From the NCBI RefSeq assembly GCF_029868385.1, contig NZ_JARWNX010000042.1, positions 62,001-126,000 on the forward strand: a stretch of DNA of 64,000 nucleotides, written 5' to 3'. The first letter of the stretch is position 1, and each line of letters starts with the position of its first letter. Shown here piece by piece: positions 27,950 through 37,619 of this stretch. Origin of the DNA: Nocardia cyriacigeorgica (GTDB lineage: Bacteria > Actinomycetota > Actinomycetes > Mycobacteriales > Mycobacteriaceae). The position numbers and the translations under genes are program-made. A model generated the notes under the pieces. The model was not told the DNA's origin, ran no database searches, and saw nothing but the letters and a program-made list of their open reading frames with translations.

Positions 27950-29464
27950 ATGGGTTTGAACCGGCGACAGCTCCTGCGATCAGGGGTGGGTGTGGGGGCG
28001 GTGCTGCTGGCGGCCGCGTGTTCCGGCAGCACCGAGTCGGCCGGTCCGCCGCGTCCGGGCGGGACGTTACGCGTCGGCGCGTTGGGGACGGCCGCTCGTG
28101 TCGAACGCGATCCGCACGGCAATCTGAGCAATGACAGCGATTTTCTGATCACCTCACTGATCTACGACCCGCTCACCGTTCCGGCCGCGAGCCCGGTGGT
28201 GGCGGCCCGGCTGGCCACCGCGTGGGAACCCGACGCCGAGGGCAGGCGCTGGCGGTTCACCCTCGCCGAGGGCGCCACCTTCCACGACGGGTCGCCGGTG
28301 ACCGCCGAGGACGTGGTGTGGTCGCTGCGCCGGCTGCGTGAACAGGCGGGGCCGTCGAAAATGCCTGCGGCGGCGCAGGACATCACCGTCGACGGCCCGG
28401 GCCATATCGTGCTGGCGACACCCGAACCCAACTCGCAGATCCCGTTGCTCGTGCGCCTGATGAGCTTCACCATCAAGAAGGACACCACCGACTTCACCCG
28501 CCCGATCGGCACCGGACCGTTCCGCCTGGAGTCCTTCGACGGCGGCACCGCGCGCCTGGTGCGCAACGATCGCTGGCACGGCACGCCCGCCTTGCTGGAC
28601 GCCATCGAGGTCACCATGTTCGACAGTGTCACGGCGCTGGGCAATGCGGTGCTCGGCAATCAGATCGATCTGGCCTCCAATGTGGGTGCCATCGCGGGCC
28701 GTAGCGCCGCCGGGCGCAGTGACCTGAAGGTTGTACGCCGCCCGAACGATACGGTCGTCGGTGTCGCCATGCGCACCGCCGACGACCCGTTCGCCGATCC
28801 GCGGGTGCGCACCGCGGTACGCCTCGGCGTCGACCGGGGTGCGCTGGTCGATCAGGTGCATTCCGGGTACGGGACCGTCGCCAACGACATCCTCGGCACC
28901 GCGGACCCGTTGTACGACACGACGATCGCGCAGCGAACGCGCGATATCGACCGGGCGAAGACCTTACTGCGCGAGGCCGGATTCGACACCGCACGCGGCT
29001 ATCCGCTGGTGACCAAGGCGGAAGCGCCGGGGGAGGTGGAGTCGGCGCAGGTGATCGCCACCCAGCTGGCCGATATCGGGCTGCGGGTCGAGGTGGTGAC
29101 CCAGGAGCCGAACACCTTCTACGACCAGACCTGGTTACTCGCGCCGTTCTACACGATCTCGTGGGGCACCAACGATTCCACGCTGTTCTTCGCCAACAAC
29201 CTGATGTCGAGCGGATCGAACCGCAACGAAACCGCCTTCCATGACGCGGCTTTCGATGCCACCACCGCGAAAGCGCTGGCCGCGCGCAACGACACCGAGA
29301 CCTCGGCGGCCTCGCGGGAACTGCAACGTATCCAGCACGAGCGCGGTGGGTACCTCGTCTGGGGTATGGCCGACGGTATCGATATCGCGACGACCCGCGT
29401 CAACGACCTGCCCACACTCGGCGGTTTCGCGCGGGTGCAACTGGAACGCGCCTGGCTGTCGTGA
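27950..29464 (+). CDS. ABC transporter substrate-binding lipoprotein, family 5 (Opp/Dpp/Nik type)
   Basis: The N-terminus has a twin-arginine-like start (NRRQLLRSG) and a lipobox ending LLAAAC, so the mature protein is a membrane-anchored receptor, possibly Tat-exported. The rest is an SBP_bac_5 protein: AEGATFHDGSPVTAEDVVWSL (about residues 105-125) and TDFTRPIGTGPFRL are typical. Members bind di- and oligopeptides, nickel chelates or opine metallophores such as staphylopine (CntA). The iron-like box upstream and the divergent biosynthetic genes favour a metal-chelate ligand here. GGAAGG precedes the ATG. Its stop overlaps the next gene (GTGA). Three TTA codons occur, which is unusual for this sequence. 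Confidence 0.9.
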   Translation: MGLNRRQLLRSGVGVGAVLLAAACSGSTESAGPPRPGGTLRVGALGTAARVERDPHGNLSNDSDFLITSLIYDPLTVPAASPVVAARLATAWEPDAEGRRWRFTLAEGATFHDGSPVTAEDVVWSLRRLREQAGPSKMPAAAQDITVDGPGHIVLATPEPNSQIPLLVRLMSFTIKKDTTDFTRPIGTGPFRLESFDGGTARLVRNDRWHGTPALLDAIEVTMFDSVTALGNAVLGNQIDLASNVGAIAGRSAAGRSDLKVVRRPNDTVVGVAMRTADDPFADPRVRTAVRLGVDRGALVDQVHSGYGTVANDILGTADPLYDTTIAQRTRDIDRAKTLLREAGFDTARGYPLVTKAEAPGEVESAQVIATQLADIGLRVEVVTQEPNTFYDQTWLLAPFYTISWGTNDSTLFFANNLMSSGSNRNETAFHDAAFDATTAKALAARNDTETSAASRELQRIQHERGGYLVWGMADGIDIATTRVNDLPTLGGFARVQLERAWLS

Positions 29465-30390
29465 CCAGGTTCGCGCGATTGCTGCTCCGGCGCGTCCTGC
29501 TGCTGGTCGTGCTGCTGGCCGCGGTATTCGCGGCCGTCGATCTCTTGCCGGGCAGCACCGCGCGCGCCGTGCTCGGCCGCGACGCCACCGAGGCGGCGGT
29601 CGCGGCGAAGGAGCGGGAACTGGGCCTGGACCGTCCGCTGGCGCTGCGCTTCGGCGACTGGCTGGCGGATGTGCTGACCGGAGATTTCGGGCAGACCGCG
29701 CGTGGCGGGTCGGTGCGTGAACTGCTCGCGGGCACCTTCCCACAGACGCTGCTGCTCGGGGCTATCGCCTTCGCGCTGACCATCATCGTGTCGCTGGCGT
29801 TGGGTGCCTGGTGGTCGGTCCGACCCCGCGGTGCGCTCGGGCGCGCCCTGCAACCTGCGACGACCACCGCCGTCGCGGTACCCGAGTTCGTCGTGGCGAC
29901 GCTGCTGATCCTGGTGTTCTCGCTGGCCACCGGGTGGCTGCCCGCCGTGACGATCACCGGCCGCTCCGGTTTCCCGGCCGCGCCCGACATGCTGGTGTTG
30001 CCGGTGCTCGCCTTGGCGATTCCGCAGATCGGCTGGAACACCAGGGTGGTGCGGGCCGCGCTCGCCGAGGCGTTCGGTCTGCCGCATGTGGAAACCGCTG
30101 TGCTGGATGGTCTTCCGGAGCGGACCGTGCTCACCCGGCACGTATTGCCCTTCGCCCTGCCGACCATCGTGGCCAGTTTCGCCACCACGGTCGGCATGCT
30201 GCTCGGTGGGGCGCTGGTCGTGGAGACGATCTTCAATTATCCGGGGCTCGGGGCATTGCTCGCCGCCTCCGTCGCCGATCGTGACACCACACTGGTGGCG
30301 GCGGTCGTCGCCGTGGCGGGGGTGCTCATCATGCTGATGCTGGCCGCGGCCGATGCGGTGCGCGCGTGGTCGTTGCGGGGGCGGATATGA
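29461..30390 (+). CDS. ABC transporter permease, DppB/NikB-like
   Basis: The protein (309 residues) has six hydrophobic segments and the DppB-type features: an N-terminal FARLLLRRVLLLVVLLAAVF helix, the short outside region DLLPGSTARAVLGRDATEAAVAAKERELGLDRP-like (residues about 22-55), and the EAA loop seen as VVRAALAEAFGLPHVETAVLDG, ending HVLPFALP. It forms half of the membrane channel of the importer. GTG 29461 overlaps the receptor gene stop by 4 nt. Confidence 0.9.
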   Translation: MTRFARLLLRRVLLLVVLLAAVFAAVDLLPGSTARAVLGRDATEAAVAAKERELGLDRPLALRFGDWLADVLTGDFGQTARGGSVRELLAGTFPQTLLLGAIAFALTIIVSLALGAWWSVRPRGALGRALQPATTTAVAVPEFVVATLLILVFSLATGWLPAVTITGRSGFPAAPDMLVLPVLALAIPQIGWNTRVVRAALAEAFGLPHVETAVLDGLPERTVLTRHVLPFALPTIVASFATTVGMLLGGALVVETIFNYPGLGALLAASVADRDTTLVAAVVAVAGVLIMLMLAAADAVRAWSLRGRI

Positions 30391-31187
30391 GGTACCGGAG
30401 GAACCTGCGGCGGATCATGGCGGTAATGCCCGCGGTGCTCGTCGTGGTGCTGGCGGTGCTCGGTCCGAGCCTGGCCGCGCGGGGCGCGGAGCAGCCCGTC
30501 GGCATTCCGTTCGCGGGTCCGGGTGCGGGGGCTCTGCTCGGCACCGATCGGCTGGGCCGGGATGTGCTCAGCCGCATGCTCTATGGCGGGTGGGGCCTGC
30601 TGGTGACGGCCGCGGTGATCGCGGTGATCGTGACGGTGGTGGCGAGCGTGCTCGGCGCGGTGGCGGCACTGCGTCCGCGCGTGGGCGCGGTGATCGAGGT
30701 GGGCACGGATTTCGTGATCCTGCTGCCCGCCATGCTCGGCATCCTGCTGGTGCTGACCTCCTGGCCGGAGGCGGGCGTGGCCGGGCTGATCGTGATCGCC
30801 CTGCTGTTCGGCGCACCCTATTGCGCCCGCGTGTTCGCCGCCGCGGCCGCCGGAGTCGCCGCCAGCGGCTATGTGGAAGCCGCCGAGGCGAGCGGTGAAA
30901 CCCTGCCGCATCTGGTGTTGCGGGAGATGATGCCGAATCTGCGTGAGGTCTTCGCCGTCCAGCTGGGTCTGCGTTTCGTGGCGGGTGTGTACCTGGTCGC
31001 CACGGCCTCCTTCCTGCAACTGCCCACCACCCTCGGCGCCACCAACTGGGCGGTCATGGTCCGCGACAACACCTCCGGGTTGCTGCTCAACCCGTGGGCG
31101 GTGCTGGCGCCGAGTTCGGCGATCGCGGTGGTCGCGGTCAGTGTGAATCTCGCCGTGGCCGAATTCGGTAGGGGAGACCGGACATGA
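30387..31187 (+). CDS. ABC transporter permease, DppC/NikC-like
   Basis: The 266-residue protein has the DppC pattern: an N-terminal helix, then LLGTDRLGRDVLSRMLYGG (about residues 51-69), which is a strong family signature, and the EAA loop YVEAAEASGETLPHLVLREMMPN. It should pair with the preceding permease. ATG 30387 overlaps the previous stop (ATGA) and has GGGGGCGG just upstream; the in-frame GTG at 30366 would lie deep in the preceding gene. Confidence 0.9.
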   Translation: MRYRRNLRRIMAVMPAVLVVVLAVLGPSLAARGAEQPVGIPFAGPGAGALLGTDRLGRDVLSRMLYGGWGLLVTAAVIAVIVTVVASVLGAVAALRPRVGAVIEVGTDFVILLPAMLGILLVLTSWPEAGVAGLIVIALLFGAPYCARVFAAAAAGVAASGYVEAAEASGETLPHLVLREMMPNLREVFAVQLGLRFVAGVYLVATASFLQLPTTLGATNWAVMVRDNTSGLLLNPWAVLAPSSAIAVVAVSVNLAVAEFGRGDRT

Positions 31188-31212
31188 TCGCCGGGAGCAG
31201 GCCGCAGACACG

Positions 31213-32754
31213 ATGGGCGCCGGTGCGATGACGAGCGGTGATGTGAGCGAAGCCGATGAACGCCGATACGGCGACCCGGACGAAAGCCCTACCACCGGCG
31301 CCGACACCGGGCAGCGCGCCGATCTTTCGAGCACCGTGGTCGTGGACTCCGTCGTTGCCGTCGGGTCGACCGGGCAGAAGCTGCTCGGCCCGGTGTCGTT
31401 GCGGGCGGAGCCGGGCAGCGTCACCGCGCTGACAGGGCCGTCGGGGAGCGGGAAGACCACACTGCTGCGCTTGCTGCTCGGGCAGCTTCCGGACAGGGAC
31501 ACGCGGGTCGATGGCCGCCTGACTGTCGCCGGGCTGGAGGTGCTGGCCCTCGGGGAAGCGCAGCTGCGCGCGTTCCGGCGCGAACGGATCGCCTATGTCG
31601 GGCAGGACCCCGGTTCTGCGCTGAATCCGCTCATGCGAGTGCGGGCATTGCTCGCCGAAGTCGCGCGCGATACCTCCGCGGCAGCATTGGTGGAGGCAGT
31701 GCAGCGGGTGGGGTTGTCGGCCGAACATCTGCATCGTCGGCCGGGGGAATTGTCCGGCGGCCAGCAGCGCCGGGTGGCGCTGGCGCGCGCACTGGTTCGC
31801 CGCACCGGAATCCTCGTGCTCGACGAGCCGTTCGCGGGTTTGCACGCCGCACTCCGCGCCGAGATCGCGCAGGTGATCGCGGATATCGCTGCGACCGGGG
31901 TGACGGTGGTGCTCACCGGGCACGACACCGACACCGTGCATTCGATCGCCGATCAGGTGGTGGAACTGGGTGCTGTGGGAACACGCGACATCCGCGCCGC
32001 CACCGACTCGATCGGCGCGCGGAACATTCTGCGCGCGAAGGGGATCGGTGCGTCGATCGGCGGTAGAAGAGTGCTGTCCGACATCGGCTTCGTACTCGCC
32101 GAGGGATCCGCGTTGGCTGTGGTCGGCGCATCGGGTGCGGGTAAGACCACCCTGGCGCGAGTGCTGGCCGGGCTGCATCGCGATGCCACCGGTGCGCTGG
32201 AATTGCACGGCGCACCGTTGCCGATCGGCGCGGCCCGCCGGGCTCGGTATGCGGGCAACGGCATTCAGCTGGTCACGCAGAATCCGAAATCCGCGCTCAA
32301 CCCGCGCCGCACCGTGGCGCAGACCCTGGCCCGCCCGCTGCGTCGCATCGGTAAGGTATCGAAAACCGAACTGCCCCAGCAGATCACGGCGCTGCTGGAA
32401 TCGGTCGACCTCGACCCGGCATGGGCTGCGCGCTATCCGCATGAGCTGTCCGGTGGTCAACGCCAACGTGTCGCACTGGCCCGCGCCCTCGCCGCCGACC
32501 CCGCGGTCCTGCTGTGCGACGAGATCACCGCAGCCCTCGATCACACCACCGCGGCCGCCATCATGGCCCTGCTCGACCGCATTCGCGTCGAACGTGGCAC
32601 CGCGCTGATCCTGATCACCCACGATCTGACCATCGCCGCCGCGCACTGCCCGCACATCCTCGTCCTCGAGCACGGCCACCCGGTCGAATCCGGCCCCACC
32701 GCGACCGTCCTCGCCGCCCCGCAGCACGCGGCCACCCGAGAACTCCTGCACTGA
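31213..32754 (+). CDS. Fused double-ATPase subunit of the ABC importer (DppD-DppF type)
   Basis: Two complete ATP-binding cassettes lie in one 513-residue chain. The first has Walker A GPSGSGKTTLL, signature LSGGQQRRVALARAL and Walker B ILVLDEPFAG; the second has GASGAGKTTLARVL, LSGGQRQRVALARAL and a Walker B LLCDEITAALD followed by ITHDL. Most Opp/Dpp systems use two separate ATPases, so this is a fusion. About 35 residues of acidic, disordered sequence precede the first cassette. ATG 31213 or ATG 31228 could be the start; the latter overlaps the stop of a 15-codon ORF (31184-31231) that itself overlaps the permease stop. Confidence 0.92.
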   Translation: MGAGAMTSGDVSEADERRYGDPDESPTTGADTGQRADLSSTVVVDSVVAVGSTGQKLLGPVSLRAEPGSVTALTGPSGSGKTTLLRLLLGQLPDRDTRVDGRLTVAGLEVLALGEAQLRAFRRERIAYVGQDPGSALNPLMRVRALLAEVARDTSAAALVEAVQRVGLSAEHLHRRPGELSGGQQRRVALARALVRRTGILVLDEPFAGLHAALRAEIAQVIADIAATGVTVVLTGHDTDTVHSIADQVVELGAVGTRDIRAATDSIGARNILRAKGIGASIGGRRVLSDIGFVLAEGSALAVVGASGAGKTTLARVLAGLHRDATGALELHGAPLPIGAARRARYAGNGIQLVTQNPKSALNPRRTVAQTLARPLRRIGKVSKTELPQQITALLESVDLDPAWAARYPHELSGGQRQRVALARALAADPAVLLCDEITAALDHTTAAAIMALLDRIRVERGTALILITHDLTIAAAHCPHILVLEHGHPVESGPTATVLAAPQHAATRELLH

Positions 32755-32845
32755 GGTCGGTAGCCCCGCATGTTTCAGCGGCGGAATTCAGCGTGGTGTT
32801 CACCACGCGTCGCGGCCTGCCGACGCCGCCGATCTGGATGATGGA

Positions 32846-33574
32846 ATGGTGCTCTCGACAAGGACCGGCGCGATCGCCGTAACTCTCGCCGCGCTGGTGC
32901 TCGCCGGATGCGGTATCGACCGCGACCTGGTGCCGATCCCGGAGGGGCTGCCGCCGGGCCCCGGCACACCGCTGCCGCTGATCGATATCGACTCACCCGG
33001 CCGTACCGCCGCCCAGTTGAACGGCTGGGCCGCCGAACAGGCCGATACGCTGCGGATCCCGGTGCCCGCGCTGGAGGCGTACGGATACGCGGCGGCGGTG
33101 ATGGTGCGGGCAAGGCCGGACTGCGGAATCGCCTGGACCACGCTGGCTGGCATCGGCAGTGTGGAGAGCAAACACGGCACCTACCGCGGGTCGCAGGTGA
33201 GCGAGACCGGTCGTGTCGACCCGCCGATCATCGGCATCGCACTGGACGGTTCACCCGGAGTCGCGCGGATCGCCGACACCGACAACGGCGCCCTCGACGG
33301 CGATCCGGTGCACGATCGCGCCGTCGGTCCGCTGCAATTCATTCCCGAGACGTGGAAGCGCTGGGGCGTCGACGCCAACGGTGACGGCGTGATCGATCCG
33401 CACAGCATCGACGACGCCGCCCTCACCGCCGCCCGCTATCTGTGCGACAGCGGTGGCGTGCTCACCTCGCCCGAAGGCTGGTCCAAGGCACTGTTCACCT
33501 ACAACCGCTCCGAGAGCTACATGATGGACGTCCGCGACCGCGCCGCCGCCTACAGCGTGGGCAGGCGGGTGTGA
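32846..33574 (+). CDS. lpqU: Lytic transglycosylase-like lipoprotein LpqU
   Basis: The first 22 residues form a lipoprotein signal with lipobox LVLAGC. The mature part is an SLT/transglycosylase-like domain: WTTLAGIGSVESKHGTY holds the catalytic Glu (ES motif), and DRAVGPLQFIPETWKRWGVDANGDG follows the family, including a possible EF-hand-like DANGDGVIDPHSID loop that could bind calcium. The enzyme would cleave peptidoglycan glycan strands at the cell surface. Position just before eno matches LpqU (Rv1022) of M. tuberculosis. Confidence 0.9.
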   Translation: MVLSTRTGAIAVTLAALVLAGCGIDRDLVPIPEGLPPGPGTPLPLIDIDSPGRTAAQLNGWAAEQADTLRIPVPALEAYGYAAAVMVRARPDCGIAWTTLAGIGSVESKHGTYRGSQVSETGRVDPPIIGIALDGSPGVARIADTDNGALDGDPVHDRAVGPLQFIPETWKRWGVDANGDGVIDPHSIDDAALTAARYLCDSGGVLTSPEGWSKALFTYNRSESYMMDVRDRAAAYSVGRRV

Positions 33575-34999
<1,425 letters not shown>

Positions 35000-35027
35000 C
35001 AGCAGCGGAACATGGGGCAGTAGAGCG

Positions 35028-35687
35028 ATGACGGAGCGACGTGCGCGCGGTACCAGTCCTACCGGACGAGGCGACCGCCGCACGTCGCGTACCGCCCGCT
35101 CCCGTCCCGTCGCCGATCAGCACGGCCGAGCCGCGGCGCCCAGCCGCACCGCACGCCGTCGCCCCGACGACAAGGCCGAGCCCCGCAAGATCGGCGCCCG
35201 TAAGAAGGCCGCGAGCGCCAAGGGCAAGGATTCCGCCGAACGCACCATCCTCGGGTTGTCCACCGGTAAGGCGGTCATCCTGGCGATGGTGGTGTGCGCG
35301 CTCGCGTTGACCCTCGCGGTGCCGATGCGCACCTATTTCAGTCAGCGTGCCGAGGCCGCGCAGCTGGCCCAGGAACGCCGACAGCTGGAATCGGATCTGG
35401 CGCGGTTGCGGGACCGCCGGGCCCAGCAGCAGGATCCGGCCTATATCCGGTCCGAGGCCAAAGACCGGCTGCGGCTGGTCATGCCCGGTGAAACGCCCTA
35501 TATCGTGCAGGTTCCCGGGATCGAGGCGCCCGCGCGCCCCGGTCCGACGACACCGTCGCGGGAACCGGACCCCTGGTATACCGGCCTGTGGCGCAGCGTG
35601 TCCGAACCACAGCCGACCCCAGCACCAGCGCCCGTGACCACGCCGCCTCCGGCAGCGCCGGCGCCGAACCCGGAAGGACCCAGGTGA
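35028..35687 (+). CDS. FtsB/DivIC-like septum formation initiator (Rv1024-like)
   Basis: The protein has about 105 basic, disordered residues, one transmembrane helix (AVILAMVVCALALTLAVPM, about residues 80-98), a coiled coil (RAEAAQLAQERRQLESDLARLRDRRAQ) and a DPAYIRSEAKDRLRLVMPGE segment, followed by a Pro-rich tail. This is the FtsB/DivIC pattern, a divisome protein that links early and late division proteins. It follows eno and its stop overlaps the DUF501 start, as in the mycobacterial order Rv1023-Rv1024-Rv1025. The long N- and C-terminal tails are typical of actinobacteria. Confidence 0.88.
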   Translation: MTERRARGTSPTGRGDRRTSRTARSRPVADQHGRAAAPSRTARRRPDDKAEPRKIGARKKAASAKGKDSAERTILGLSTGKAVILAMVVCALALTLAVPMRTYFSQRAEAAQLAQERRQLESDLARLRDRRAQQQDPAYIRSEAKDRLRLVMPGETPYIVQVPGIEAPARPGPTTPSREPDPWYTGLWRSVSEPQPTPAPAPVTTPPPAAPAPNPEGPR

Positions 35688-36208
35688 CCGAACCCGACGA
35701 CCGGGATCTGCGGATCATCGCCGAACAGTTGGGCCGCACCCCGCGTGGGGTGCTCGCCATCGCCTACCGCACTCCCGACGGTGTGCCCGCGGTGGTGAAG
35801 ACGGCGCCGCGGCTGCCCGACGGCACCCCGTTCCCGACCCTCTACTACCTGACCGACCCACGGCTCACCGCGGAGGCGAGCAGGCAGGAATCGGCGGGCG
35901 TGATGCGCGAGATGACCGAACGCCTCGGCGCCGACCCCGAACTTGCGGCCGCCTACCGGGCCGCGCACGAGAGCTATCTGGCCGAACGTGACGCCATCGA
36001 ATCGCTCGGCACCGATTTCACCGGCGGCGGCATGCCCGAGCGGGTCAAATGCCTGCACGTGCTGATCGCGCATTCGCTGGCCAAGGGTCCGGGGGTCAAT
36101 CCGCTGGGTGACGAGTCGGTGGCGTTGGCAGCCGAACACGGGTTGCGCGGTATCGCGGTCCCGGCCGATTGGCCGACCTTCGAGCGCGAGGACAGCGATC
36201 ATGAATGA
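35684..36208 (+). CDS. DUF501 family protein (Rv1025-like)
   Basis: The 174-residue protein matches DUF501: RDLRIIAEQLGRTPRGVLAIAYRTPDG at the start, PRLPDGTPFPTLYYLTDP, and GMPERVKCLHVLIAHSLAKGPGVNPLGDE at the end, with conserved Cys and His in KCLHVLIAH. The role is unknown, but the gene is almost always between the ftsB-like gene and ppx in actinobacteria. GTG 35684 overlaps the preceding stop (GTGA), and its own end overlaps ppx by 8 nt. Confidence 0.93.
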   Translation: MTEPDDRDLRIIAEQLGRTPRGVLAIAYRTPDGVPAVVKTAPRLPDGTPFPTLYYLTDPRLTAEASRQESAGVMREMTERLGADPELAAAYRAAHESYLAERDAIESLGTDFTGGGMPERVKCLHVLIAHSLAKGPGVNPLGDESVALAAEHGLRGIAVPADWPTFEREDSDHE

Positions 36209-37148
36209 TCGGGTGGCCGCCGTCGACTGCGGCACGAATTCGATCCGCCTGCTGATCGCCGATATCGGGCCCGACGGCACGCTCACCGATGTGCACCGCG
36301 AGATGCGGATCGTGCGCCTCGGTCAGGGGGTCGATGCCACCGGCAGGCTCGCTCCCGAGGCCATCGAACGCACCCGCCTGGCTCTCGCCGACTATGTGGC
36401 GCTCATGCGCGAACACCAGGTGAGCCGGGTGCGTATGGTCGCCACCTCGGCCACCCGTGACGCCGCCAATCGCGAGGATTTCTTCGCCATGACCCGCGCC
36501 GAACTCGGCGCCGTGGTGGCGGGCGCCGAGGCCGAGGTCATCACCGGCGACGAGGAGGCGCGGCTGTCGTTCTCCGGTGCGGTCGGCGAATTGTCCGGGG
36601 ACAAGGGACCGTTCGTGGTCGTCGATCTCGGTGGCGGTTCCACCGAACTCGTGGTCGGCGACAGCGACGGGGTGCATGCCGCCTACTCCGCCGATATCGG
36701 TTGTGTCCGGATCACCGAACGCTGCCTGCCCGGCAACCCGCCCGATGCCGAACAGGTCGCCGCCGCACGCGCTTTCGCCGCCGAACGGCTCGACGAGGCC
36801 TTCACCCATGTGCCGGTGGATTCGGCGCACACCTGGGTCGGTGTCGCGGGCACGATGACCACCATCGCCGCCGTCGCCCTCGATCTGCCCGAATACGATT
36901 CGGAGCGAGTGCATCTCACCCGTCTGTCACTGGATGAGTTGCGCGCCGTCTGCGATCGCCTCATCGGGATGAATCACGATCAGCGCGCCGCCCTCGGTCC
37001 GATGCATCCGGGGCGGGTGGATGTGATCGGTGGTGGCGCGGTCATTTCCGAAGTGCTGTCGGAGGAGCTGTCGCGCCGCGCCGGGATCACCGAGTTGGTG
37101 GTCAGCGAGCACGACATCCTCGACGGCATCGCGATGTCGATCGTCTGA
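36201..37148 (+). CDS. Exopolyphosphatase / Ppx-GppA family phosphatase (Rv1026-like)
   Basis: The 315-residue protein has the actin-like ATPase fold of Ppx/GppA: AAVDCGTNSIRLLIADI (about residues 5-21), VRMVATSATRDA, VITGDEEARLSF and the glycine-rich VVDLGGGSTELV (about residues 138-149). It lacks the C-terminal HD domain of E. coli Ppx, as do its mycobacterial relatives. It would hydrolyse polyphosphate or pppGpp; the short form has been linked mainly to polyphosphate. Start ATG 36201 overlaps the DUF501 stop. Confidence 0.92.
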   Translation: MNDRVAAVDCGTNSIRLLIADIGPDGTLTDVHREMRIVRLGQGVDATGRLAPEAIERTRLALADYVALMREHQVSRVRMVATSATRDAANREDFFAMTRAELGAVVAGAEAEVITGDEEARLSFSGAVGELSGDKGPFVVVDLGGGSTELVVGDSDGVHAAYSADIGCVRITERCLPGNPPDAEQVAAARAFAAERLDEAFTHVPVDSAHTWVGVAGTMTTIAAVALDLPEYDSERVHLTRLSLDELRAVCDRLIGMNHDQRAALGPMHPGRVDVIGGGAVISEVLSEELSRRAGITELVVSEHDILDGIAMSIV

Positions 37149-37168
37149 ACGGGGGGTGTGGCCCCGGT

Positions 37169-37525
37169 TCAGGATGTGGCCGTGTCCTGCAACATCCGCT
37201 GGTAGTCGGTCATCCCGGGCGTATGCCACCAGATCGGATGCGCACCGGGACCGCAGTCCTGGCTGAAGGTTCCGGTCGAGGTGCCCGCGAGGCGGAAATG
37301 GGCCTCGTACAGGATGCGCAGATTGCTGCACAGACCGATGAGTGATCCGGTGCCGGCGCCGACGTCGGTGTTGGTGCAGGTGACATCCAATCGCGAACCG
37401 ACCGGCGTTGCACCGCAGGTCACGTATCCGGGTGGCGCCGCCTGCGCGACCGGTGCCGCGAACATGACGGCCAGTGCGGCGACGGCCGTCAGTCCGGCGC
37501 CGCACGCCGCTGTGGAGAACCGCAT
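37169..37525 (-). CDS. Small secreted hypothetical protein
   Basis: A 118-residue precursor with a Sec signal peptide (GLTAVAALAVMFAAPVAQAA, cut probably after AQA) and a mature part of about 88 residues containing four cysteines (VTCGAT, VTCTNT, GLCSN, QDCG), which may form two disulfides. I recognise no family. It is convergent with ppx and has a palindrome over its promoter region. Confidence 0.65.
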   Translation of the reverse strand: MRFSTAACGAGLTAVAALAVMFAAPVAQAAPPGYVTCGATPVGSRLDVTCTNTDVGAGTGSLIGLCSNLRILYEAHFRLAGTSTGTFSQDCGPGAHPIWWHTPGMTDYQRMLQDTATS

Positions 37526-37546
37526 GGTGAAATCCCTCCCGTAATA

Positions 37547-37560
37547 TGAACAGCTGTTCA
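37547..37560. promoter_or_regulatory. Perfect 14-bp palindrome before the secreted protein gene
   Basis: TGAACAGCTGTTCA lies 22 nt upstream of the minus-strand ATG at 37525. Its AACAGCTGTT core is typical of operators bound by TetR-family repressors. No regulator gene is adjacent. Confidence 0.5.
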
Positions 37561-37619
37561 GGGAAGAGATTACCCAGAACCGTTGTCCCGGCGGAAGATA
37601 CGAAATCTACTGCCACGGT

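Noticed and set aside
21351..32754. A staphyloferrin B cluster
   Set aside because: Only the SbnA, SbnB and perhaps SbnH-like functions are present; the NIS synthetases (SbnC/E/F) and citrate synthase (SbnG) are absent, and a VioC-like hydroxylase not found in staphyloferrin B clusters is present.
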